Below, in pieces: positions 1 through 5,504 of a stretch of DNA of 5,504 nt. Position 1 is the stretch's first letter, and every line of letters starts with the position of its first letter. Location: contig RFIZ01000173.1 in NCBI GenBank assembly GCA_003695105.1, positions 1 through 5,504 of the forward strand, read 5' to 3'. Below the pieces are notes generated by a model. That model made no database searches, was not told the DNA's origin, and worked only from the letters and a program-made list of their open reading frames with translations. This DNA comes from Fidelibacterota bacterium (GTDB taxonomy: Bacteria > Fidelibacterota > Marinisomatia > Marinisomatales > J089). A program made the position numbers and the translations under genes.

Positions 1-1150
1 CGACACAATAGGGCGGGAAGTTGTAGTGCAGCATATAATGCTTTTTATAATCCTCATCCATGCTGTCGATGATCTGTTCATCGGATTTCGTCCCCAGGGT
101 CAGGACCACCAGCGCCTGGGTTTCGCCGCGGGTAAACAAAACCGATCCATGGGTCCGGGGCAGGAATCCCGTGTCAATCGTGATGGGACGAATTTCATCG
201 GTTTTCCGCCCGTCGCTACGAATTCCATCGGACAGGATTTTTTCCCGAAACGCTTTTTTCAATTCCTCGTGGAAAACCTCTTTGATCTGTTTTTCCTGCT
301 CCGGGAATTGGTCGGCGAATTCGGTCAAAGCCGCTTCTTCCAGAGCCTGTGTGGCGGACTCTCGTTCTTTTTTATCCGCAATGGAAATAATGTCCGCCAA
401 TTGGGGTACCACCCAATCAGTGACGGTTTGCACCAGGGTTTGGTTGACTTCCACTTCCGGCAGGGGACGCTTGACCACATCCACCTGGCGGATCAGTTCC
501 CACTCGAGGTCGATGATTTCCCGGATATAGGTGTGGGCAAATTTCAACGCTTCCACCACCGTGGCTTCCGGAACGATTTCCGCTTCCCCTTCCACCATGA
601 CGATGGTGTTCTCATTTCCGGATACGGTGAGATCCAGGGAGGATACTTCAATCTGATCCCGGGTGGGGTTGATGACAAATTCGTCATCCACCAGTCCGAC
701 CCGGACGGTGGCGATGGGCCCGTTCCAGGGTATATCTGAAATCATCAGGGCCGTAGAGGCTCCGATACCTGCCAGCGTGTCGGTGGGATTTTCCCCATCG
801 GATGTCAGGGCCGTGATCACGACCTGGGTTTCGTACCTGAATTCCTTGGGAAACAGGGGCCGGATGGGACGGTCGGTCACCCGACTGGTGAGAACCTCCC
901 GTTCAGAGGGACGGGCTTCACGTTTGAAAAAACCCCCTGGGATTTTCCCACCGGCATAATGCCGCTCCCGATATTCAACCTGCAGGGGAAAGAAATCAAT
1001 ATCTTCCCGCAGCTCTTTGGCCGCATTGACAGCGGCAATAATGGTGGATTCACCATAACTTACAATGACAGAACCGGAAGCCTGCTTGGCGACTTTTCCG
1101 GTCTGAATGGTGAGTTTGCGGCCACCAATCTCCCGCGATACTTCAATCAT
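1..1150 (-). CDS. pnp: Polynucleotide phosphorylase (3' end outside the window)
   Basis: PNPase is the trimeric phosphorolytic 3'-5' exoribonuclease of mRNA decay, releasing nucleoside diphosphates. I translated the minus strand from ATG at 1150 and found 383 uninterrupted codons running off the window. The first RNase PH domain (about residues 10-140) includes FFPLQVEYRERHYAGGKIPG, the RNA-binding FFKREARPSE (74-83) and DRPIRPLFP (93-101). Its second half has GPIATVRVG (144-152) and MVEGEAEIVPE (185-195). A Glu/Lys-rich helical linker domain (about 230-305) follows. The second, catalytic RNase PH domain opens with SDGRK (312-316), LPRTHGSVLFTRGETQAL and HYNFPPYCV at the edge; its catalytic aspartates and the KH and S1 domains lie beyond the window. 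An in-frame TAA seven codons upstream, with no other start codon between, fixes the start. The nearest purine-rich site, AAGAGG at 1165-1170, is 14 nt away and lies in rpsO, so coupling to rpsO translation is likely. Confidence 0.98.
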   Translation of the reverse strand, partial: MIEVSREIGGRKLTIQTGKVAKQASGSVIVSYGESTIIAAVNAAKELREDIDFFPLQVEYRERHYAGGKIPGGFFKREARPSEREVLTSRVTDRPIRPLFPKEFRYETQVVITALTSDGENPTDTLAGIGASTALMISDIPWNGPIATVRVGLVDDEFVINPTRDQIEVSSLDLTVSGNENTIVMVEGEAEIVPEATVVEALKFAHTYIREIIDLEWELIRQVDVVKRPLPEVEVNQTLVQTVTDWVVPQLADIISIADKKERESATQALEEAALTEFADQFPEQEKQIKEVFHEELKKAFREKILSDGIRSDGRKTDEIRPITIDTGFLPRTHGSVLFTRGETQALVVLTLGTKSDEQIIDSMDEDYKKHYMLHYNFPPYCV

Positions 1151-1160
1151 GTGCTTACTA

Positions 1161-1430
1161 TTATCCTCTTATCTTTAACTCTTTGATCAATTTCACATAC
1201 GAATCGGGATTGGTACGGCGGAGATACTTCATCAGTTTTTTCCGTTGGGATACCAGTTTGACCAGCCCGTGCCGGGAATGATTGTCTTTTTTATGGAGAT
1301 TGACATGGTCGGTCAAATCACGAATCCGTTGCGTCAATAAGGCAATCTGGACTTCGGCGGAACCGGAATCTTTTTCGTTGGCACCAAATTGACGAATAAT
1401 CTCTGCCTTTTTCTCAGCAGTCAGTGGCAT
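1161..1430 (-). CDS. rpsO: 30S ribosomal protein S15
   Basis: S15 binds the three-way junction of helices 20-22 in 16S rRNA, an early step in assembly of the 30S platform, and later forms an intersubunit bridge. The 89-residue product has exactly the standard length and the full family pattern: GANEKDSGSAEVQIALLTQRI, the rRNA-binding loop HKKDNHSRHGL (46-56) and VSQRKKLMKYLRR (60-72). The rRNA-contacting His42, Asp49 and Ser52 (41, 48 and 51 without Met) are kept. Small departures from common sequences are Asn50 where His or Ala is frequent and His54 where Arg is usual. ATG is preceded by a perfect AGGAGG with a 4-nt spacer, by far the best ribosome-binding site in the window, consistent with a need for more S15 than for its neighbours' products. 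In E. coli S15 represses its own mRNA through a pseudoknot; whether that happens here is not evident from the sequence. Confidence 0.99.
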   Translation of the reverse strand: MPLTAEKKAEIIRQFGANEKDSGSAEVQIALLTQRIRDLTDHVNLHKKDNHSRHGLVKLVSQRKKLMKYLRRTNPDSYVKLIKELKIRG

Positions 1431-1431
1431 T

Positions 1432-2373
1432 TTACCTCCTGTATTTTTCTAATAATTGGAGACAGGTTTCTCTGTCTCGGGTTAATTGTGCAATCAGTGC
1501 ATCCTTGTTAGGAAATTTTTGTTCGTCGCGGATTCTTTCCAGGAATTCGATCAGGATCGTTTGGTCGTAGATACCATCCAGGTTTTTATCGAAAAAATGA
1601 ACTTCCATCACATATTCGCCTTCGCCAAAGGTTGGCCGAACACCCAAGTTACACATTCCATACAATAGTTGTCCACGAACTCTTCCACGGGTGAGGTACG
1701 TTCCGGATTTGGGTAACAACTGGTTCTCCTCCAGCGGAACAAAATTGGCGGTCGGAAAATTCAGGGTTCGGCCCCGTCCCGAGCCGTGAACCACCCGCGC
1801 CTGAAAGCCGAAAACCCACCCCAGCTCAAAGGAAGCCCTCCGGACATACCCCTCCTGCAACAGGGTTCGGATGTGGGAGCTGGAGATATGGATGCCCTGA
1901 TCGCTGACCGGAGCCACCACTTCCAGACGAATATCCTTTTGCCGACAATAGTTGCGTAAAAACTCGGGACTCCCCTCTCTGCCCCAGCCGAAATGGTGAT
2001 CGTAGCCAATGATCACATGCTGCGGATGAAAATATTTCCACAACAATTCATCCAGAAATTTTTGGGCCGACCAACGGGAGAACTCCCGATCAAAGGGAAT
2101 CACCAGCGTGCGTTCCACACCCAACTGTTCCAACAGAGCCAGTTTCTGGTCCAGACTCATGATGAGTGGCAGTTTGGGCTGATCCGGTTCCAGAATATGA
2201 CGAGGATGGGGATGATAAGTCACGACGCAGGCAGGTGTGTGCAATACATGGCTGTGGGAAACGGCCATGCGAATGATCTGCTGATGTCCCCGATGCAATC
2301 CATCGAAGGACCCCATGGTGACAACGCTCTCATCCAGCGGCGTAATTTGCTCCAGGGATCGGATCACTTCCAT
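1432..2373 (-). CDS. ribF: Bifunctional riboflavin kinase / FMN adenylyltransferase (FAD synthetase)
   Basis: RibF phosphorylates riboflavin to FMN and then adenylylates FMN to FAD in the cytoplasm. The 313 residues match the usual 305-315. The N-terminal nucleotidyltransferase domain shows GSFDGLHRGH (21-30), VVTYHPHPRHIL (50-61), IGYDHHFGWGREG (122-134) and the ISSSHIR motif (163-169). The C-terminal riboflavin kinase domain shows the glycine/arginine loop with TLNFPTANF (203-211; PTAN contacts Mg-nucleotide), GMCNLGVRPTFG (239-250), VMEVHFFD (255-262; Glu257 is the probable catalytic base) and the IRDEQKFPNKDAL helix (281-293). Start: the frame is open up to 2460, but that part is truB in another frame; ATG at 2373 fits the family N-terminus and lies 11 nt after a GGAGGAG sequence. 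It overlaps the truB end by 10 nt. Its last two codons, AGG AGG, form the ribosome-binding site of rpsO. Confidence 0.97.
   Translation of the reverse strand: MEVIRSLEQITPLDESVVTMGSFDGLHRGHQQIIRMAVSHSHVLHTPACVVTYHPHPRHILEPDQPKLPLIMSLDQKLALLEQLGVERTLVIPFDREFSRWSAQKFLDELLWKYFHPQHVIIGYDHHFGWGREGSPEFLRNYCRQKDIRLEVVAPVSDQGIHISSSHIRTLLQEGYVRRASFELGWVFGFQARVVHGSGRGRTLNFPTANFVPLEENQLLPKSGTYLTRGRVRGQLLYGMCNLGVRPTFGEGEYVMEVHFFDKNLDGIYDQTILIEFLERIRDEQKFPNKDALIAQLTRDRETCLQLLEKYRR
1435..1440 (-). promoter_or_regulatory. Perfect Shine-Dalgarno of rpsO, inside the end of ribF
   Basis: On the coding strand the sequence reads AGGAGGTAAAATG. The AGGAGG is a full match to the anti-Shine-Dalgarno consensus, the following TAA is the ribF stop, and the ATG is the rpsO start. 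Ribosomes finishing ribF therefore terminate on top of the rpsO initiation site. This decides the rpsO start. Confidence 0.95.
1459..1478 (-). promoter_or_regulatory. Candidate RNA hairpin 18 nt upstream of the rpsO Shine-Dalgarno
   Basis: The arms GAGACAG (1459-1465) and CTGTCTC (1472-1478) are perfect reverse complements separated by 6 nt, so the transcript can form a 7-bp stem-loop. It lies within the last codons of ribF and is followed by an A/U-rich, apparently unstructured stretch leading to AGGAGG. It has no U-run after it, so it is not an intrinsic terminator. It could affect rpsO translation (for example as an S15 target) or RNA processing, but a 7-bp inverted repeat can also arise by chance within coding sequence. 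Confidence 0.35.
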
Positions 2374-3014
2374 TGTGCCGCAAACTCCTCCATCGTGACC
2401 GCTTCCGCCAGGGAATAGGCTCCGATCCGGGTCCGGACCAGGGAAATCAAATGACCGCAAGTGCCCAAACGATGGGCCAAATCCCGGGCCAGAACCCGGA
2501 CATAGGTGCCCTTGCTGCAGGTCACTTCAAACCGGATTACCGGTGTTCTGTACTCCAGACAGGTGAAATCCAATATTCGGATCGGTGACGGTTCCCGCGG
2601 AATGGTCTGATCCTTCCGGGCCAATTCGTACAGTTTCTTTCCCCGGATTTTCTTCGCGGAATACATGGGGGGGATCTGGTCTTGTTCTCCCAGAAACCCG
2701 GCCATTGCAGTCTGAATCCGGTCCCGGGTCAGGAGCGGCACCGGACAGAAACGGACCGGTTTCCCTTCCGGATCCAGTGTATCGGTCTCCATCCCCAGGA
2801 ATAGGTCGCCCCGATAGGTCTTGTCAGCGGCGGTAACTTCCGCTAACCGTTTGGTGTCAGATCCGGTGCCGATGATCAGCAGCCCTTCGGCAAAAGGATC
2901 CAGCGTTCCTCCATGACCGACCTTTTTCTCACGGGTCAGGGACCGGATTTTTTTCACCACATCGAACGACGTCCAGCCAACGGGCTTAATCAACGCGTGA
3001 ATCATCCTGTTCAT
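2364..3014 (-). CDS. truB: tRNA pseudouridine(55) synthase, short form
   Basis: TruB isomerises U55 to pseudouridine in the T-loop of elongator tRNAs and also acts as a tRNA folding chaperone. The 216-residue product begins with MIHALIKPVGWTSFDVV, matching the family N-terminus. Motif II is GHGGTLDPFAEGLL, whose Asp39 corresponds to the catalytic aspartate. The active-site tyrosine lies in TYRGDLFLG (Tyr67), followed by the substrate-loop motif IPPMYSAKKIRGKKLYELAR and the late motif CSKGTYVRVLARDL (Tyr171, Arg173). The protein stops soon after this at VTMEEFAAQWK, so the C-terminal PUA domain of the roughly 310-residue E. coli and Bacillus enzymes is absent. The frame extends upstream to 3146, but those codons are rbfA in another frame. 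I chose ATG at 3014; ATG at 3005 (three residues later) aligns equally well. Neither has a good Shine-Dalgarno. The 29-nt overlap with rbfA (20 nt from the later start) implies coupled translation. Confidence 0.96.
   Translation of the reverse strand: MNRMIHALIKPVGWTSFDVVKKIRSLTREKKVGHGGTLDPFAEGLLIIGTGSDTKRLAEVTAADKTYRGDLFLGMETDTLDPEGKPVRFCPVPLLTRDRIQTAMAGFLGEQDQIPPMYSAKKIRGKKLYELARKDQTIPREPSPIRILDFTCLEYRTPVIRFEVTCSKGTYVRVLARDLAHRLGTCGHLISLVRTRIGAYSLAEAVTMEEFAAQWK
2385..2391 (-). promoter_or_regulatory. Shine-Dalgarno of ribF, inside the end of truB
   Basis: GGAGGAG on the coding strand lies 11 nt before the ribF ATG at 2373, encoded within the TruB codons for its near-terminal MEEF stretch. 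The spacer is somewhat long, but this is the only purine-rich match nearby and supports ATG 2373 over upstream in-frame alternatives. Confidence 0.7.
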
Positions 3015-3360
3015 GGATCTGTTTGAAAAGGGCATCCAGATGCTCCAGCCGGTCGAAACTGTCGTCGTACTCGAACACCAGCGCCGGTATGGTCTTGATA
3101 TGGAGTTCAGGGGCCAGGAAGCGCCGGAAACTCTTGGCCAGATCATTCATTTCCAGCACGATTTCGTCGACGGGGAACTGAGGCTGCAGGACACTGAAAA
3201 AGATATGAGCCTTTTGAAAATCAGGAGTCAAATCCACCCGGGTGAAGGTGATGAAGCCTAAATGCGAAATGTCGATGTGTTTGGTTGAGATCTCGGCCAG
3301 GATCTCCAGGATCTGGGCGCCAACGCGATCAACACGCCGATAGGGTCTTTCTATGTTCAA
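2986..3360 (-). CDS. rbfA: 30S ribosome-binding factor A
   Basis: RbfA is a small KH-fold protein that binds the 30S subunit near the 5' end of 16S rRNA during late maturation and cold adaptation. The 124-residue product has the family outline: an N-terminal helix with RVDRVGAQILEIL (residues 10-22), strands around FITFTRVDLTPDFQKAHIFF, the helix pair LAKSFRRFL, and the last strand PALVFEYDDSFDR before a helix. It ends directly after the KH core, without the basic tail of longer homologues. The start is TTG at 3358-3360. An in-frame TGA lies three codons upstream (TGA AAC CAG TTG) and no ATG or GTG occurs before residue 91, so TTG is the only credible start. It overlaps the infB stop as TTGA, and no Shine-Dalgarno is visible upstream, so translation probably depends on coupling to infB. 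Identification rests on these family features together with the conserved position between infB and truB. Confidence 0.95.
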   Translation of the reverse strand: MNIERPYRRVDRVGAQILEILAEISTKHIDISHLGFITFTRVDLTPDFQKAHIFFSVLQPQFPVDEIVLEMNDLAKSFRRFLAPELHIKTIPALVFEYDDSFDRLEHLDALFKQIHEQDDSRVD

Positions 3361-5504
3361 CTGGTTTCAAGCGTCCGTTTGATTTGTTTCTTTTCATAGA
3401 CGACAATTTCGTCGCCTTCCTGGTATTTGTTCACACCCTCCAGCCCGATGCCGCATTCCAGTCCTTCTTTCACTTCTTTGACATCATCTTTGAAGCGCTT
3501 GAGGGAGGTAATGGCCGTGTGGTCCACCACAACTTCTTCGCCCCGGATCAGGCGGGCGGAAAGGTTTCGGGATACGATGCCTTCCGTGACTTTGGCACCG
3601 GCGATAAAGCCGATCTTGGGGATTTTGAACTGAGCCTGAACCACGGCTCTGCCCCGGACTTCCTCCACTTCCTCCGGCTCCAGCATTCCTTCCAGAGCCA
3701 GTTTGATATCTTCCAGGGCGTTGTAAATAATTTTATAGGTGCGGATTTCCACCCCGGCCTGTTTGGCCTGCAGCTTGGCATTGGCGGATACCTGGACATT
3801 GAATCCCAAAATGACGGCTTTGGAAGCCTCAGCCAGCAAGACATCACCTTCAGAAATCATACCGACCGCTTTGTGAATGACGGTCACACCCACTTCTTCA
3901 GTATTGAGTTTCTCCACTGCATCCGAGAGTGCCTCGACCGACCCGTCCACATCTCCTTTGATAATCAGCGGCAATTGTTTGATGGTTCCCTGTTTGATCA
4001 GGGCTGACATGGTATCGAGGGAGTGAGAGGCAATTTTCTTCTGGGCGATCTCCCGGGATATGCGTTGCCGTTCGGAGGCGATCCGTTTCAAATCTTTTTC
4101 GTCTTCCACGACAGCAAAGATATCCGCCGCCTGAGGGACCTGTTCAAAACCCAAAATCTGGACGGCATCGGAAGGTCCGGCCTCCTTGATGCGCTGGCCC
4201 CGTTCGTTGATGATGGCCCGAACCTTTCCGGAATAATCACTGCAAATGAAGGGATCGCCCACATGAACGGTCCCCTTTTGAATCAGGATTGTGGCCACCG
4301 GGCCGTGTCCCTTATCCAGACGTGAATCCACCACGGTTCCCCGGGCCAGGGTATTCCGGTTGGCTTTCAATTCCATGATTTCGGCTTCCAGCAGGATGGC
4401 GTTGAGCAGCTCAGGAATTCCCTCTCCGGTTTTGGCGGAAACCGGAACACACTGCACTTTCCCGCCCCAGTCCTCTACCAGAACGCCGTGATCAGACAAT
4501 TCCCGTTTCACTTTATCCACATCAGCCCCGGGTTTGTCAATCTTATTGATCGCCACAACCATGGCCGATCCGGCCGCCTTGGCGTGATTGATCGCCTCCA
4601 CTGTCTGGGGCATGACGCTATCATCAGCGGCGACCACCAGGACCACGATATCCGTCACCTGGGCTCCCCGGGCCCGCATAGCCGTGAAGGCTTCGTGACC
4701 GGGCGTATCCAGGAAAGTAACGGATTGCCCCTGAGGGAGATCGACTTTGTAGGCACCGATGTGCTGGGTAATGCCGCCCGATTCTCCGGCCACCACATTG
4801 GATTTGCGAATATAATCCAGCAGGGACGTCTTCCCGTGATCCACGTGCCCCATGACAGTGACCACCGGAGCCCGGGGCTCTGCTTGTTCCAGATCTTCGT
4901 CCGTTTCCTCCAGAGAAAAGAGTTCTTCACCTCCGGAAGACTGTTTTACCGCCGTGTAGCCGTATTCCACGGCCAGAAGTTCGATGGTATCCCATTCCAG
5001 TCGCTGATTGATGGTGGCCAGAACCCCCAGACCAAAACATTTTTGGATGATTTCACTGGGGCTGACATTGAATAATTTGGCCAATTCGTCCACGCTGGCA
5101 AATTCAGGAATTTCGAAGGTCGGCAGAGAACCGGGTGAAACCGATTCTTCCACCGTTTCATGCTTCGTCCGCTTATGTGATTTTTTCTTGGGTTTTCGTT
5201 CCAGCTTGGACAGTGTCTGGCGGACTCGTTCTTCGACAGATTTCTGGGTTTCTTTGGATGAATCTTGTTTCTTACGGGATTTTGTGGTTCGGGCTGACGA
5301 GCCGGTGTCTCCCTGGATCTCGGAGAGATCGATTTTCCGCAATTTCCTTTTTTTCGAAGATATTTTCTCCGGTTTTTTGGCCGCTTCCTGTTTCTTCCGT
5401 TCTTCTTCAACCCGTTTCTTTTCTTCGGCGGCGGCGCGGGCTTTCTCTTCCGCTTCGGCTTCGGCCTTTAAACGGGCTTCCTCAGCCCGCTTGGCTTCTT
5501 CCAG
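3357..5504 (-). CDS. infB: Translation initiation factor IF2 (5' end outside the window)
   Basis: IF2 is the cytoplasmic GTPase that places initiator fMet-tRNA on the 30S subunit and promotes 50S joining. The frame is open to the window edge, so the gene is truncated at its N-terminus and 715 residues are visible. Residues 1-54 are a Glu/Lys/Ala/Arg-rich, probably coiled-coil stretch, followed by a Lys/Arg-rich linker and an IF2_N module (about 130-185, containing LAKLFNVSPSEII and INQRL). The G domain carries all five motifs: P-loop GHVDHGKT (219-226), GGITQHIG (243-250), DTPGHE (266-271), NKID (320-323) and SAKTGEG (356-362). A beta-barrel domain II (about 385-475), the core domain III with KGDVDGSVEAL (about 516-526) and the tRNA-binding C-terminal domain with ECGIGLEGVN and a KRTL end follow. 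A TTG at 5342 could be mistaken for the start, but the characteristic acidic/basic N-terminal region continues in frame upstream. Escherichia coli IF2 has 890 residues, so perhaps 100-250 residues are missing. The stop TGA overlaps the rbfA start. Confidence 0.98.
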   Translation of the reverse strand: MEEAKRAEEARLKAEAEAEEKARAAAEEKKRVEEERKKQEAAKKPEKISSKKRKLRKIDLSEIQGDTGSSARTTKSRKKQDSSKETQKSVEERVRQTLSKLERKPKKKSHKRTKHETVEESVSPGSLPTFEIPEFASVDELAKLFNVSPSEIIQKCFGLGVLATINQRLEWDTIELLAVEYGYTAVKQSSGGEELFSLEETDEDLEQAEPRAPVVTVMGHVDHGKTSLLDYIRKSNVVAGESGGITQHIGAYKVDLPQGQSVTFLDTPGHEAFTAMRARGAQVTDIVVLVVAADDSVMPQTVEAINHAKAAGSAMVVAINKIDKPGADVDKVKRELSDHGVLVEDWGGKVQCVPVSAKTGEGIPELLNAILLEAEIMELKANRNTLARGTVVDSRLDKGHGPVATILIQKGTVHVGDPFICSDYSGKVRAIINERGQRIKEAGPSDAVQILGFEQVPQAADIFAVVEDEKDLKRIASERQRISREIAQKKIASHSLDTMSALIKQGTIKQLPLIIKGDVDGSVEALSDAVEKLNTEEVGVTVIHKAVGMISEGDVLLAEASKAVILGFNVQVSANAKLQAKQAGVEIRTYKIIYNALEDIKLALEGMLEPEEVEEVRGRAVVQAQFKIPKIGFIAGAKVTEGIVSRNLSARLIRGEEVVVDHTAITSLKRFKDDVKEVKEGLECGIGLEGVNKYQEGDEIVVYEKKQIKRTLETS

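Noticed and set aside
189..232. A near-direct repeat of about 14 bases (ACGAATTTCATCGG and ACGAATTCCATCGG)
   Set aside because: It encodes the similar peptides DGIRS and DEIRP of the second PNPase core and is explained by the protein sequence. No further copies were seen.
26..739. A 237-codon open frame on the plus strand
   Set aside because: It lies wholly antisense to pnp, whose frame is intact with strong PNPase motifs. The product shows no recognisable family and looks like the complement of biased codons.
1041..1056. ATGGTG-GATT-CACCAT inverted repeat early in pnp
   Set aside because: A 6-bp stem with a 4-nt loop inside well-conserved PNPase codons is expected by chance in a window of this size, and nothing around it suggests a regulatory role.
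2374..2460. An N-terminal extension of RibF from an ATG at 2460
   Set aside because: The 29 extra residues are Gly/Pro/Asp-rich, match nothing in RibF and are truB read in another frame. ATG 2373 has a ribosome-binding site and matches the family start.
3015..3146. An N-terminal extension of TruB from 3146
   Set aside because: The 44 extra residues are Trp/Ser/Arg-rich out-of-frame rbfA sequence. The TruB family begins at or near MIHALIKP.
3285..4007. A 240-codon open frame on the plus strand, and a further one at 4488-5075
   Set aside because: Both are antisense to infB, rich in Phe/His/Gly/Asp as expected from reversed codons, and have no recognisable motif.
5340..5342. TTG as the start of infB
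   Set aside because: The frame stays open for 54 more codons to the window edge and encodes the Glu/Lys/Ala-rich region typical of the IF2 N-terminus. The real start lies outside the window.
1..5504. A hidden accessory, defence or mobile system
   Set aside because: Every base except 11 is assigned to six conserved housekeeping genes with intact frames. No transposase, integrase, CRISPR repeat, tRNA or attachment-like repeat was visible.

Overview
The window is a single tightly packed bacterial housekeeping operon, all on the minus strand. In transcription order (high to low coordinates) it reads infB (5' end off the window) - rbfA - truB - ribF - rpsO - pnp (3' end off the window). This is the conserved translation / RNA-metabolism cluster known from Bacillus (infB-rbfA-truB-ribC-rpsO-pnpA) and, without ribF, from Escherichia coli. 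Every gene was identified from family motifs read directly in the translation.

Layout: 3357-5504 infB (initiation factor IF2, visible part 715 residues); 2986-3360 rbfA (ribosome-binding factor A, TTG start, 4-nt overlap with infB); 2364-3014 truB (tRNA pseudouridine-55 synthase, short form without a PUA domain, overlapping rbfA); 1432-2373 ribF (bifunctional riboflavin kinase / FAD synthetase, 10-nt overlap with truB); 1161-1430 rpsO (ribosomal protein S15, 1 nt after ribF); 1-1150 pnp (polynucleotide phosphorylase, N-terminal 383 codons, 10 nt after rpsO). Only 11 of 5504 bases lie between genes. No promoter, terminator, tRNA, mobile element or CRISPR array is visible, and no stretch over 300 bases lacks a gene.

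The gene products work together. IF2 delivers initiator tRNA and joins the subunits, RbfA matures the 30S subunit, TruB modifies tRNA U55, S15 nucleates assembly of the 16S rRNA central domain, and PNPase degrades mRNA. RibF supplies FMN and FAD and is the one metabolic gene; it sits here in many phyla.

Organism: a bacterium of near-even base composition (slightly above 50% G+C by eye). The short TruB without PUA, the IF2 N-terminal module ending in an INQRL motif and the style of S15 suggest a member or relative of the Fibrobacteres-Chlorobi-Bacteroidetes group, perhaps a Marinimicrobia-, KSB1- or Caldithrix-like lineage. The perfect Shine-Dalgarno before rpsO is atypical of true Bacteroidetes. 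The placement is an inference with low to moderate confidence.

I found no undescribed system here. The points worth a second look are small: a hairpin just upstream of the rpsO ribosome-binding site, that site being encoded by the last two codons of ribF, the lack of room for the usual rpsO-pnp regulatory hairpins, the short TruB, and the TTG start of rbfA.
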